Counted from the first letter of the stretch, positions 1-8,539 are shown. The stretch is 64,000 bases of DNA from CAWUEZ02 sp963921355 (GCA_963921355.3 OZ001190.1:4154001-4218000); one strand, 5' to 3'. A program made the numbers and translations. The notes: a model not told the origin generated them from the sequence alone.

Positions 1-513
1 GGCGGGTCGGAGCCCGGCGGCGTGGCCGAAATGGACGAGGCCACATGGGACCGGCAGATGAACCACAATCTGAAGACCGTCTATCTCGCCTGTCACACCG
101 CGATTCCCCATATGCGGACCACCGGAGGCGGGGCCATCGTCAACGTCTCCTCGGTCGCCGGGTACCGGCATATCGGCGCCCCGATCCACGCCTATGCGGC
201 AGCCAAGGCCGGCGTCGTACAGCTTTCCCGGGCGATCGGTGTCAGCCACGCCAAGGACAGGATCCGCTGCAACACGGTGGTCCCCGGCCTCATGCACACG
301 CCCCTCGTCGAGGCCCGGCTCGCCGGCCAGCGCGGTGGCGGTGATGCCGAGGCCCTGATCGCCCGCCGCCACGCACAGGTGCCAATGGGCCATATGGGCG
401 ATGCCTGGGACGTCGCCTATGCCGCCCTGTTTCTGGCCAGCGACGAGGCGAAGTACGTCACGGCGACCGAAATCGTAGTCGATGGCGGCCTGACTATGAG
501 TGCGCCCGTCTGA
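1..513 (+). CDS. SDR-family oxidoreductase (5' end outside window)
   Basis: C-terminal part of a classical short-chain dehydrogenase/reductase, an NAD(P)-dependent cytosolic oxidoreductase. The frame is open from base 1, so the Rossmann TGxxxGxG segment lies upstream and the GTG at 22 is probably internal. Visible are the active-site Asn region (MNHNLK), the catalytic Ser strand (IVNVSS), the YAAAK catalytic Tyr/Lys motif, the PG turn (VVPGLMHTP) and the C-terminal DGG motif of the family. Substrate cannot be told from this sequence. It is followed by 125 bp without a gene. Confidence 0.9.
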   Translation, partial: GGSEPGGVAEMDEATWDRQMNHNLKTVYLACHTAIPHMRTTGGGAIVNVSSVAGYRHIGAPIHAYAAAKAGVVQLSRAIGVSHAKDRIRCNTVVPGLMHTPLVEARLAGQRGGGDAEALIARRHAQVPMGHMGDAWDVAYAALFLASDEAKYVTATEIVVDGGLTMSAPV

Positions 514-638
514 CGGGCGGGCCGCGACCCCACGGCCGCTCACCGTCGATCACGATCCGTCGAGATCATCGCGAGCCACGTTTCCGAGGCTGGTCTCCGA
601 CCCTAGGTTGACGGGAGAGCCCGACCCTGGAGGTAGCC

Positions 639-911
639 ATGGGTGTCGTCATTCCGTTTCCGCGCGCACCACGCGCTCCGTCGATCTGGCCCCCGGCAGA
701 TCTTGCTGCCCTTGACCGTCTGGTTGACCGGATGCGGCCCACCGGCGCCGTCGCCTGGGAATTCGACCCCGCACGATCCCGGGCCTACATCATCGGCCCG
801 GAGGACGAAACGCTGCTGATCGTCAGCCGATCGGCCCAGGGCCTGTCGGTCGCCAGCGGCTGGCGCCATGAACTGCTCTGGCAGGGCCCATCACTCGAGC
901 GGTTCGCCTGA
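639..911 (+). CDS. Hypothetical protein, 90 aa
   Basis: A small open frame with a strong ribosome binding site (GGAGG, 5 nt before the ATG). The protein starts MGVVIPFPRAPRAPS and has a Pro/Arg-rich N-terminus followed by a compact part with alternating hydrophobic residues (AYIIGPEDETLLIVS). No signal peptide or membrane segment is seen. I do not recognise the family. The good RBS and third-position GC support a real gene. Confidence 0.6.
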   Translation: MGVVIPFPRAPRAPSIWPPADLAALDRLVDRMRPTGAVAWEFDPARSRAYIIGPEDETLLIVSRSAQGLSVASGWRHELLWQGPSLERFA

Positions 912-1008
912 TCGCTCCCGATGTCGGCTTGCTGGGCGCAAGCTCCCTTGACGCCCTGCCCCGGGCGCGTACCGTGAGACCCATCATCCGCGGAAACGGG
1001 GGCGTGTT

Positions 1009-1263
1009 TTGGCCTTCAACTTCTTCGACGAGGTCGCGACCGAGGAGGCTCGGCAGCCGACCTACAGCGGCGTCAGTCGGCTCGACAAGCTCGCCATTCT
1101 CGTCGGGTTGCTGGACGCCACGATCGATCACGCCCGCAGCCCGGAGACGCCGTTCGACGCCCCGGAGTGGCTGGTCAAACACTACCCTCACGTGGATCCA
1201 AACGCCCTCGACGAGGTTCTGGACGCCGGACGCCACGCGCTGGAACGGCTGACCCGGGGCTGA
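1009..1263 (+). CDS. Hypothetical protein, 84 aa, TTG start
   Basis: Small acidic, probably helical protein beginning at a TTG (second residue Ala) with GGGGGCG just upstream. No ATG or GTG lies in this frame near the N-terminus. Residues 15-45 (SRLDKLAILVGLLDATIDHA) look like an amphipathic helix, and the tail contains a PEWLVKHYPHVDP stretch. There is no recognised domain. It may be co-transcribed with the preceding small gene, 97 bp upstream. Start codon and function are both uncertain. Confidence 0.5.
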   Translation: MAFNFFDEVATEEARQPTYSGVSRLDKLAILVGLLDATIDHARSPETPFDAPEWLVKHYPHVDPNALDEVLDAGRHALERLTRG

Positions 1264-1314
1264 TGCTCGGTCGGCGCACACCACGCCGATGAAAACACCT
1301 GAACTCCGATTCCT

Positions 1315-1875
1315 CTAGGCCGGCTGCAACCGGCTCAGGAACTTCCCGAACGTCATCAGACCCTCAGGCCAGGGTCCGTGGCCGCTGTCGGCGTCAAGAT
1401 GCCCACTGTCCCCGACATCGATCACGCGGCTTCCCCAGGCACCGGCCAGGTCCTCGGCGACCTCGAACGAACACCAGGGATCGGTGCGGCTGACCACGGC
1501 CAGTGACGGAAACGGCAACGGGTCGCGGGGCACGGGGAGATAGCCGACCGCGCGTTCGAACGCCGCGCCATGGCGCTCCAGGTCGGGAATCCCCGCGAGG
1601 AATGCGCCGCGCACCCGGTCGGCGGGCAGCGTCGGGGCGGCATGCACCGCGGCCAATACCCCCAAGGAGTGCGCGACCAGGACCACCGGGCGATCCGCCG
1701 CGATTACGGCGGCCGTGACCGCGCCGACATAGGCGTCACGGCCGGGATCCAGCGGGTCCGCCAGTTCGACCCGCCGTGCGGTCTTCATCCCCGAATGCCA
1801 GCGCTGATACCAGTGGTCGCCGTCGTCCTCGGCAAATCCCGGCAGAATCAGGATCGTCGCATCAGCAGACTTCAT
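1315..1875 (-). CDS. RBBP9/YdeN-family serine hydrolase
   Basis: A 186-aa alpha/beta hydrolase of the small RBBP9/YdeN type, presumably a cytosolic esterase. It has the N-terminal strand and oxyanion region (ILILPGFAEDDGDHWYQRW), the nucleophile elbow VAHSLG with the catalytic Ser, an Asp in SRTDPW and a His in DSGHLDADSGHG, so the triad is complete. I chose the ATG at 1875 because GAGGGTGGGGGA precedes it; a longer frame to 1914 lacks such a site. It lies 10 nt downstream of the formamidase gene on the same strand, so the two are probably co-transcribed. Substrate unknown. Confidence 0.8.
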   Translation of the reverse strand: MKSADATILILPGFAEDDGDHWYQRWHSGMKTARRVELADPLDPGRDAYVGAVTAAVIAADRPVVLVAHSLGVLAAVHAAPTLPADRVRGAFLAGIPDLERHGAAFERAVGYLPVPRDPLPFPSLAVVSRTDPWCSFEVAEDLAGAWGSRVIDVGDSGHLDADSGHGPWPEGLMTFGKFLSRLQPA

Positions 1876-1885
1876 TCCCCCACCC

Positions 1886-2818
1886 TCAAAGCGCCGATTT
1901 CGGCAGCACCACATGGATGCCTTTCTCCTGGTTGACCAGTTGGGTCACCCGAACATCGGCCGCAAGGCTCATCAGCATGAATGCCTGGCTGCGGGTCAGG
2001 TTTGTGGTTTCGGTCACCCAATCGATCATCTGGCGCAGCGCGTGACTGGCCGCGTCGTCCAGATCCGCGTTCATGCCCATGGTGATCCGGGCCTCGGCGG
2101 TCTCGGCCCTCGGGTACTGCCAGCCCAGGTCCTTGCGCAGAACGACCTCGATCGTTCCCGAGAGGGCGGTTTCGATGGCGGTCACGCAGACCTCGCCGTC
2201 GCCCTGCACGCCGTGCCCGTCCCCGAGCGACAGCTTGGCGCCGTCGGTCCAGACCGGCAGGTACAGTGTCGCGCCGGCAACAAGCTCCTTGTTGTCCAGG
2301 TTGCCGCCATGCTTGCGCGGCTGCATCGTTGAGATTGCCCCCCACCCCGATGGAGGCGCGACGCCGATAACCCCGAAGAACGGCCGCAGGGGAAGCTCTG
2401 TCCCCCATGGCAGGCGGCCGACCCCACGCTCCGCGTCCAACGCGACGATCATCTGCTCGCCTTCGTCGAAATCCTCCGGCAGCGCGCCGGCGAGCGGCCG
2501 GATGAAGGTGTATCCCCAGTCCTGGCGCAGACGAATGTCGAGCAGCCGGATCTCCAGGACATCCCCCGCCTCCGCCCCTTCGACGGCGATCGGTCCCGTG
2601 AGGATATGGCCCGGCAGACGGCGCTCGGCCTTGGCGTGGATCTCAAGCAGTTCGGGCGGAACGTAGTGGCCGGCCGGCGGCAGATTCGCCGGCCCGCCGG
2701 AAACCGTTTCAATCGTAACCCGATCACCGCTGGCAATGGTGAGGGCCGGCGCCATGGCGGCGTCGAACCATCCCCAGTGAACCGTGTCGGGCGTCGCGGA
2801 GAGATGATGATGGGTCAT
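1886..2818 (-). CDS. Acetamidase/formamidase family protein
   Basis: A 310-aa member of the FmdA/AmdA family, which hydrolyses formamide or acetamide to ammonia and the acid in the cytosol. Family hallmarks: an N-terminal HWGWFD segment, GPIAVEGAEAGD, the GNLDNKEL motif and a GDGHGVQGDGEV motif containing the His/Asp residues of the active site. Length matches the shorter bacterial family members. It is first in a two-gene operon with the downstream serine hydrolase. A 171-bp divergent spacer separates it from the DOPA-dioxygenase-like gene. Its likely role is nitrogen scavenging from amides. Exact amide is unknown. Confidence 0.88.
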   Translation of the reverse strand: MTHHHLSATPDTVHWGWFDAAMAPALTIASGDRVTIETVSGGPANLPPAGHYVPPELLEIHAKAERRLPGHILTGPIAVEGAEAGDVLEIRLLDIRLRQDWGYTFIRPLAGALPEDFDEGEQMIVALDAERGVGRLPWGTELPLRPFFGVIGVAPPSGWGAISTMQPRKHGGNLDNKELVAGATLYLPVWTDGAKLSLGDGHGVQGDGEVCVTAIETALSGTIEVVLRKDLGWQYPRAETAEARITMGMNADLDDAASHALRQMIDWVTETTNLTRSQAFMLMSLAADVRVTQLVNQEKGIHVVLPKSAL

Positions 2819-2989
2819 GGAGCAATCTGGAGAATGTCAGCGGGGCAGCCAGGAAAGGCCGGAGGAACATCGCCATGATGCACCCGCCCCCACCGGATAC
2901 CAACCGATGACCGGTGACACTGCGGGTCGACGGCGATATCACTCGCGGATCGACACGCGGAACCGTGCCAAGCGAGGAGAGAACCTGCC

Positions 2990-3331
2990 ATGACCGCCCC
3001 CAGCGACATCAAAGACTGGCACGCCCACGTCTACTTTGCCTCGGAAACCCTGGAGCGGGCACGCGCGCTTTATGCCCGGATCGAAGCGGCGTTTCCGGAC
3101 GCCCGCATGGGCCGTGTTCATGAGAAACCGGTCGGCCCACATCCGGAATGGAGCTATCAGGTTGCGTTCGAGCCGGATCTGCTCGCCTCAATTCTGCCGT
3201 GGCTGACGCTGAACCGGGACGGGCTCGATATTCTTGTCCATCCGAATACCGGCGACGACCTCACCGATCACCGCGATCGGGCGATGTTTCTCGGCCGATC
3301 CTACGACCTCGTGCTCGATGCCCTGACCTGA
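2990..3331 (+). CDS. DOPA 4,5-dioxygenase family protein
   Basis: A 113-aa protein matching the small DOPA 4,5-dioxygenase family (fungal/plant betalain enzyme relatives, common as uncharacterised bacterial proteins). It shows the HAHVYF strand, the GRVHEKPVGPHP segment, SYQVAF and the C-terminal HPNTGDDLTDHRDRAMFLG motif, i.e. the conserved histidines of the family. The start has an AGGAGAG site. It would cleave a catechol ring, but the bacterial substrate is unknown. The gene is convergent with the DUF6356 gene, separated by only 7 nt. Confidence 0.85.
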   Translation: MTAPSDIKDWHAHVYFASETLERARALYARIEAAFPDARMGRVHEKPVGPHPEWSYQVAFEPDLLASILPWLTLNRDGLDILVHPNTGDDLTDHRDRAMFLGRSYDLVLDALT

Positions 3332-3338
3332 GAGCGGA

Positions 3339-3587
3339 CTATGCCGCCTGACGTTCCTGGGCCGGCACCTGTTGTGCACGGTTGCGGATCCGGTTCGCGA
3401 CCATGCGGTCGTGCAACACCGTGATGATCTGACTGCCGGTGCGCTCGAACGCGAACGGCAACACGGCGTGAACAAGGCAGACCAGGCTGCCGAACAGCAT
3501 GCGGACACCGAAGCCGCCGGCAGCAACCAGGTGTTCCAGATAGGTCTCGTTGACCGAGGCGGGATGTTCGGTGAACAGGTGCTTCAT
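3339..3587 (-). CDS. DUF6356-type small membrane protein
   Basis: An 82-aa protein that looks like the alphaproteobacterial DUF6356 family: N-terminal LFTEHPASVNETYLEHL, then one hydrophobic segment (FGVRMLFGSLVCLVHAVLPF, about residues 26-45), then a basic C-terminus with LHDRMVANR. It is probably an inner-membrane protein of unknown function. It is transcribed divergently from the lrp-type gene; the 104-bp spacer holds an Lrp-box-like palindrome. Confidence 0.75.
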   Translation of the reverse strand: MKHLFTEHPASVNETYLEHLVAAGGFGVRMLFGSLVCLVHAVLPFAFERTGSQIITVLHDRMVANRIRNRAQQVPAQERQAA

Positions 3588-3675
3588 GGCCGGGCTCCCA
3601 TGGCTGCGATGAGCGTATCCTGACCCGAAAACCCGGGAACCGATTTGCTATTCTTGCCCTCTTTCGCGTCTCTGA

Positions 3676-3690
3676 TAGAATAATTTTCTA
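3676..3690. promoter_or_regulatory. Lrp-box-like palindrome abutting lrp start codon
   Basis: TAGAATAATTTTCTA has perfect TAGAA/TTCTA arms. It fits 14 of 15 positions of the E. coli Lrp consensus YAGHAWATTWTDCTR as I know it. It ends one base before the ATG of the Lrp/AsnC gene and sits in the spacer shared with the DUF6356 gene, which suggests autoregulation. Confidence 0.6.
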
Positions 3691-3691
3691 T

Positions 3692-4195
3692 ATGGATGCG
3701 ATAGATCGAAAAATTCTCGACCTTATCCAGAAGGACGCCGGACTGTCGGTGAGCGAGATCGCCGACGCGGTCGGGCTGTCCACAACGCCGTGCTGGCGCC
3801 GTCTGCAGAATCTCGAGAAAAGCGGGGTCGTCCGAGGTCGCGTCGCCCTGCTGGACCGCGACGCCATCAATCTCGGCGTCACCGTGATTGTGCGGATCCG
3901 GACGAACCGGCACGACATGGAGTGGCTGGAGCAGTTCGCCCGCGCCGTCGACACCATCGAGGAGATCGTCGAGGTGTACCGGATGAGCGGCGATATCGAC
4001 TACGTCCTGAAGGTGGTGGTCCCGGACATCGCCAGCTACGACGCGATCTACAAGCGCTTGATCGCGTCGGTGCCGATGATCGATGTCAGTTCCAACTTCG
4101 CCATGGAAGAGATCAAGTTCTCGACCCGGCTGCCCTTGGGCTACGCGCGCGATGCGCTCAACCGGCGAAGGCCGTCGGCTGGGAACCGCCCTTGA
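3692..4195 (+). CDS. Lrp/AsnC family transcriptional regulator
   Basis: A 167-aa feast/famine regulator. The N-terminal winged helix (DAIDRKILDLIQKDAGLSV, then IADAVGLSTTPCWRRLQNLE) is followed by an AsnC ligand-binding RAM domain with the usual GDIDYVLKVVVPD core. It probably senses an amino acid and controls the neighbouring nitrogen/amide genes (inference). No Shine-Dalgarno is visible before the ATG, which follows an Lrp-like palindrome directly, so the mRNA may be leaderless. The last 38 nt overlap the 3' end of the opposing TauD gene. Confidence 0.92.
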   Translation: MDAIDRKILDLIQKDAGLSVSEIADAVGLSTTPCWRRLQNLEKSGVVRGRVALLDRDAINLGVTVIVRIRTNRHDMEWLEQFARAVDTIEEIVEVYRMSGDIDYVLKVVVPDIASYDAIYKRLIASVPMIDVSSNFAMEEIKFSTRLPLGYARDALNRRRPSAGNRP

Positions 4196-5051
4196 CCTGG
4201 GTGCGGCGCATCAGCCGGCGGTGGCTGGCGTCGAACTCATCGCGGCGATGCATGGTCGCCCGGTTGTCCCACATCAGCACATCCCCGACGCGCCAGTGAT
4301 GATCGTAGGCGTTCTCGGCGAGGGTGGCGTATTCCCAGAGCCGGTCGAGCAGCGCTTCTGACTCCTCCAGTCCCATGCCCTCGACATGGGCCATCCGGCG
4401 ACGGCCGAGATACAGCAACGGCACGCCGGTACGCGGATGCGCACAAATCGCCGGATGGTAGGTTCCCGGGGTCTCTCGCGGGTCGTCGCTCACGGTCACG
4501 CCCTGGCGCACATAGCCGCCGGAGTTGAAGGTGCCGTCGTGCTTGATCCGCAAAGAGGCCACCTGCTGCCTCAGGTCGTCGGGCAGAGCGAGATAGGCCG
4601 CATGCATGCCGCACAGCCAGGTATCGCCGCCGCTCGGCGGGACCTCGATCGCATGCAGCATCGAGATGTCCGGCGGCATGTCGAGATACGACATGTCGGT
4701 ATGCCAGACGGCTTCCCCGGACCCGAGACTGCCGATCTCCTTGCCGTCGCCGTCCTTGATGTTGGAAATCAGATAAACCTCCGGCAAGCCGGGAACCGCG
4801 GTCTGGCCGTTCTCCATGACGGGCGCATGGTCCAGATCTCCGAAACGCCGGCTGAAAGCCACGAGTTGATCGGGACTGAGCGTTTGATCGCGGAACAGCA
4901 GACCGGCGTAACGGTCGAAGGCCTCGCGAATGGCCTCGAACTCGCCCGGTTGCAGGGCTGCCAGGTTCACCCCCCTCACCTCGGCGCCGACGGTCGGGGT
5001 CAGGGGCCGCAGCCCAATCCGATCATCCTGGCGGGTCGCTGCATCGCTCAT
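4158..5051 (-). CDS. TauD/TfdA family Fe(II)/2-oxoglutarate dioxygenase
   Basis: A 297-aa non-haem iron dioxygenase related to taurine and 2,4-D dioxygenases, cytosolic. It keeps the iron facial triad (His and Asp in WHTDMSY, distal His in NRATMHRRDEFD) and the 2-oxoglutarate-binding Arg region (RRLMRRTQ). The N-terminus has the family GAEVRGVNL signature. A GGGAGGACACG site precedes the ATG. It may release sulfite, an aldehyde or a hydroxylated product; the substrate cannot be read from sequence. It is convergent with, and overlaps, the lrp-type gene, and is divergent from the aldo/keto reductase. Confidence 0.9.
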   Translation of the reverse strand: MSDAATRQDDRIGLRPLTPTVGAEVRGVNLAALQPGEFEAIREAFDRYAGLLFRDQTLSPDQLVAFSRRFGDLDHAPVMENGQTAVPGLPEVYLISNIKDGDGKEIGSLGSGEAVWHTDMSYLDMPPDISMLHAIEVPPSGGDTWLCGMHAAYLALPDDLRQQVASLRIKHDGTFNSGGYVRQGVTVSDDPRETPGTYHPAICAHPRTGVPLLYLGRRRMAHVEGMGLEESEALLDRLWEYATLAENAYDHHWRVGDVLMWDNRATMHRRDEFDASHRRLMRRTQVKGGSQPTAFAG

Positions 5052-5170
5052 CGTGTCCTCCCGTGAGGTTCTTTAAGATCGTCGACGCTTCGGTGCCGGG
5101 TGCACTCGCGGACCCGGACGGCATCGTTCCAACCCAGTCTAATCCAATCTCACCGCGGAGGAGAAACAGC

Positions 5171-6139
5171 ATGGAGACGCGCGTTCTGGGAAGGGTGGGA
5201 AACGTCAGCGCGCTGTCCCTCGGCGGCGGCGGGCTCGGCCATCTCTGGGGTCCGACCAGTCGGGAGGAATGCGTGGCAACGGCCAAAGCTGCGGTGGATT
5301 CCGGAATCACGCTGCTCGACATGGCGCCGCGCTACAGAGACGGCGAGGCCGAAGCGGTCATCGGCGAAGCCTTCGGCGGCCGGTTGCCGGACGGCGTCAG
5401 GGTCACGACGAAATGCCTGCTCGGAAACACCCCGCGCGCGGAGATCGAGGCCCGATTGCGTGGGTCCCTCGAGACCAGCCTCTCGCTTATGAGGTTGGAC
5501 AGGGTCGATCTGTTCTTCCTGCACTCCAACGTCGCACCGGACGACCATCCGATGCGACAGCACCCGGATGCGGGCACGAGAATGACCGACCTGTCGGTGT
5601 TCCTCGATACGGTCCGCCCGGTTTTCGAGCGGTTAATCGAGGAGGGTCGGATCGGCGCCTGGGGGCTGACCGGGATCGGACATCCCGACGCGATCATCCG
5701 GCTGCTCGGCGACACACCGAAGCCCGGCGCGGTTCAGTGCATCACCAACCCGATCGACAGTCCCGGCAGCCTGAAGTTCTACGACGACCCCGCACGCCCT
5801 CGCGAAATCATCACCGCCGCCGAGCGGCACCGGGTCGGTGTGATGGGCATTCGCGCGGTTCAGGCCGGCGCCCTGGCGGCCGAGATCGACCGTCCCCTGC
5901 CCGACGACCATCCGGAGGTTCGGGACTATAACCGGGCCACCGGCTGGCGGGCGCTGGCCCGCGACCTCGGTGAGGACCCGGCCGCCCTCGCCCATCGCTA
6001 CGCGTTGAGCCTGCCCGGCGTCAGTACCGTGGTGCTTGGCGTCAAGAACCGCGTCGAGCTTGATCAGGCGATCGCGGCGGAGGCCCGCGGTCCCCTCGAT
6101 GCGGAGACCATGGGACGGATCGACGCGAGTTTCGACTGA
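5171..6139 (+). CDS. Aldo/keto reductase family protein
   Basis: A 322-aa (beta/alpha)8 NADPH-dependent reductase of the galactose/fucose-dehydrogenase-like AKR subgroup. The expected tetrad is present: Asp and Tyr in LLDMAPRYRDGEAE, Lys in VTTKC and His in FFLHSN. The C-terminal GVSTVVLGVKNRVEL segment is the cofactor loop. The start at 5171 is preceded by GGAGGAGAAACAGC; a further upstream ATG at 5063 would add an untypical N-terminus. It leads a same-strand run with the M20 and ureohydrolase genes. Substrate unknown. Confidence 0.88.
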   Translation: METRVLGRVGNVSALSLGGGGLGHLWGPTSREECVATAKAAVDSGITLLDMAPRYRDGEAEAVIGEAFGGRLPDGVRVTTKCLLGNTPRAEIEARLRGSLETSLSLMRLDRVDLFFLHSNVAPDDHPMRQHPDAGTRMTDLSVFLDTVRPVFERLIEEGRIGAWGLTGIGHPDAIIRLLGDTPKPGAVQCITNPIDSPGSLKFYDDPARPREIITAAERHRVGVMGIRAVQAGALAAEIDRPLPDDHPEVRDYNRATGWRALARDLGEDPAALAHRYALSLPGVSTVVLGVKNRVELDQAIAAEARGPLDAETMGRIDASFD

Positions 6140-6253
6140 CCGGGTGGCCGGCGAACCGGCCATCTCAAGAAATGCCGAGCGACAAATGCCAGCGTCGACG
6201 TGGTCAAGTGGCCCGCTATGATCTCGGTGTCCGATAGCGAGAGGAGACTGCCC

Positions 6254-7495
6254 ATGGCCCGCAACGCCATCGCGCTCAACGGGGAACGACTTTGGGCAAC
6301 GCTGATGGCCTCCGCCGAGATCGGAAAGGGCCCGCGCGGCGGCCTGGCCCGGCTGACCCTGAGCGAAGCCGATCGGGACATGCGGGGCCTTTTCGCGACC
6401 TGGTGTACGGAGTCCGGCTGCACCCTGACGGTGGACCGGCTGGGCAACATGTTCGCGCGCCGAGCCGGCCTGGAGGATGACCTGCCACCGGTCGTGGTCG
6501 GCAGCCACCTGGACACCCAGGCCGCGGGTGGCCGGTTCGATGGAATCCTCGGCGTTCTGGCCGGGCTTGAAATTCTCCGCGCCCTCGACGAGCAGGGTGT
6601 CCGAACCAAGCGTCCGATCGAGGTGGTCAACTGGACCAACGAAGAGGGCGGGAGGTTCCCGCCGCCGATGCTGTGCTCCGGGGTCTTCGCCGGGCTTCAT
6701 GACCTGGACTGGGCACTGGCGCGCCAGGACGAGGATGGGATCACTGTCGCCGACGCTCTGGACACGATCGGCTGCGCCGGCACAACCCCTGTCGGCGGAC
6801 GTGTGCTCGACAGCTACTTCGAGATCCACATCGAACAGGGCCCCGCGCTCGACGCCGCCGGCCTCAAGCTTGGTCTGGTGACCGGAACCTATCTGTCCCG
6901 TGGCCTGCGGATCGAAGTCGAAGGTGTGAACGCCCACAGCGGGCCGACCCCGATGGACCAGCGCCGCAATGCTCTGCTCGGTGCCGCCACCGTCGCCGTC
7001 GAGGTCGATCGGATTGGCCTCGCCTATGCCGACCGCGGCGGAAAGTCGACGGTCGCCCGCCTTGAGGCCTGGCCCAACAAACCCGGGATCATCTCCGACC
7101 GCGCCACCCTGTTTGTCGATTTCCGGGCACCGGACCCAACCCTGACGCACGAAATGGAAGCGGAAATCCGCACCGCATTACCGGAATGCGCAACCCGGTC
7201 CCGTACCGAGATTGCCGTCGCTGATGCCTGGAGCTTTGGTGAGACCGAGTTCGACCCCGACCTGCAGAACCTGGTCCGCGAGACTGCCGGCACGCTCGGG
7301 GTCGAGGTGATGGACCTGATGAGCCAGGCCGGTCACGACGCCTATCACCTCGCCAAGATCACACCGGCGGTCCTGCTCTTCACGCCGTGCGACGGAGGCG
7401 TGAGCCACAACGAGGCGGAGAACACGCGCCTGGAAGACCAGCTGCCCGGTGTCGAAGTCCTGGCAGCCGCCGTGGTCGCACGCGCCAATCGGTAG
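6254..7495 (+). CDS. M20 family Zn-dependent amidohydrolase (N-carbamoyl-amino-acid/allantoate hydrolase type)
   Basis: A 413-aa M20/M28 amidase of the hydantoinase/carbamoylase (HyuC/AllC) subfamily, which hydrolyses N-carbamoyl-amino acids, beta-ureidopropionate or allantoate. Metal ligands are visible in GSHLDTQ, the FDG(I)LGVL segment, NEEGGRF and the C-terminal SQAGHDAYHLAK with its final His. The dimerisation lid lies in the middle (EIHIEQGPALD, then GVNAHSGPTPMDQRRNAL). The ATG at 6254 follows GAGAGGAGACTGCCC. The next gene is a ureohydrolase 68 nt downstream, so together they suggest nitrogen recovery from ureido/guanidino compounds. Confidence 0.88.
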   Translation: MARNAIALNGERLWATLMASAEIGKGPRGGLARLTLSEADRDMRGLFATWCTESGCTLTVDRLGNMFARRAGLEDDLPPVVVGSHLDTQAAGGRFDGILGVLAGLEILRALDEQGVRTKRPIEVVNWTNEEGGRFPPPMLCSGVFAGLHDLDWALARQDEDGITVADALDTIGCAGTTPVGGRVLDSYFEIHIEQGPALDAAGLKLGLVTGTYLSRGLRIEVEGVNAHSGPTPMDQRRNALLGAATVAVEVDRIGLAYADRGGKSTVARLEAWPNKPGIISDRATLFVDFRAPDPTLTHEMEAEIRTALPECATRSRTEIAVADAWSFGETEFDPDLQNLVRETAGTLGVEVMDLMSQAGHDAYHLAKITPAVLLFTPCDGGVSHNEAENTRLEDQLPGVEVLAAAVVARANR

Positions 7496-7563
7496 CCGGG
7501 CGCCGTCCGCCACCAGCCGCTCGGCGACCCTGTCCGAGAATGACGTCACGCGAGGAGGTTGCG

Positions 7564-8505
7564 ATGGCAGGAGATCCACAGTTCCAACAGGTTGATGCCG
7601 CGGTTGTTCCCCGGTTCGCCGACGTGGCGACATTCATGCGCTGCCAGCGCCATGATGTTCATCCAAGCGTCGACATTGGGCTGGTCGGCGTGCCGTTCGA
7701 CCTGGGCGTCAACTATCGGACCGGCGCGCGCCAGGGCCCGGCCGGCGTGCGGGAAGCCTCACGCCTGATCCGGCGGGTCCATCCGACACTGGGCACCCGC
7801 CCTTTCGAGACCTGCAATGTTGCGGACCTCGGTGACGCGCCGGTCAATCCGCTGGACAAGAACGCGTCGATCGCCGCCATCCAGAGCTTTTTCGAATCCC
7901 TGCGCGCGCACGACATACGGCCGATTTCGGTCGGCGGCGACCATACGATCCCGACACCGATCCTGCGCGGACTGGTCACCGACCAACCGGTCGGGATTCT
8001 GCAGATCGACAGCCATCCGGACACCCTGGCCGAGCTGTGCGGCGACACTCTCAACCACGCCACGTTCATGCGTCTGGGGATCGAAGAAGGCTGGATCGAC
8101 CCGCGCCGGGTGGTTCAGGTCGGCCTGCGCGGCAGTCGCTTCGACGACGACATCCAGTACGGGTTGGACCAGGGGTTCACCGTCGTCACGATCGACGACT
8201 ACGAGACGATGGGGCGTGCCGAGGTGATCCGACGATCGCTCGAAACCCTGGGCGACGCGCCGTTCTACCTGACGCTGGACATCGACGGCATCGACCCGGC
8301 GTTCTGTCCGGGGACGGCAGTGCCCGAGATCGGCGGCCTAACGCCGCGGGATGTTCAGGTCATGATCCGCAGTCTCGCCGGCAAACCGATCATCGGCGCC
8401 GACATCAGCGAGGTCGCCCCGTGTTTCGATCCGACGGGCATCACCTGTGTGACCGCCGCCAATCTGATGTTCGAGATGCTGTGCGCGATGGCAGAGGGCG
8501 CGTAG
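7564..8505 (+). CDS. Ureohydrolase (agmatinase/arginase family)
   Basis: A 313-aa binuclear-manganese ureohydrolase, which would split a guanidino compound into urea and an amine. The metal-binding motifs are all there: GGDHT, IDSHPD (usually DAHxD) and LDIDGIDPAFCPG. A RTGARQGPAGVREAS segment near the N-terminus is typical of agmatinase-like enzymes. I chose the ATG at 7564 because GAGGAGGTTGCG precedes it. It lies in the same direction as the M20 gene. Substrate (agmatine, guanidinobutyrate, guanidine or other) cannot be fixed from sequence. The Ser in place of Ala in the second motif is unusual. Confidence 0.87.
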   Translation: MAGDPQFQQVDAAVVPRFADVATFMRCQRHDVHPSVDIGLVGVPFDLGVNYRTGARQGPAGVREASRLIRRVHPTLGTRPFETCNVADLGDAPVNPLDKNASIAAIQSFFESLRAHDIRPISVGGDHTIPTPILRGLVTDQPVGILQIDSHPDTLAELCGDTLNHATFMRLGIEEGWIDPRRVVQVGLRGSRFDDDIQYGLDQGFTVVTIDDYETMGRAEVIRRSLETLGDAPFYLTLDIDGIDPAFCPGTAVPEIGGLTPRDVQVMIRSLAGKPIIGADISEVAPCFDPTGITCVTAANLMFEMLCAMAEGA

Positions 8506-8539
8506 GTGCCGAGCCTCCGCTGAGAGAGGAAGCACAGAA

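Noticed and set aside
5633..7150. 505-aa antisense frame over the aldo/keto reductase and M20 genes
   Set aside because: Low-complexity translation with no family resemblance; the opposite strand is clearly coding.
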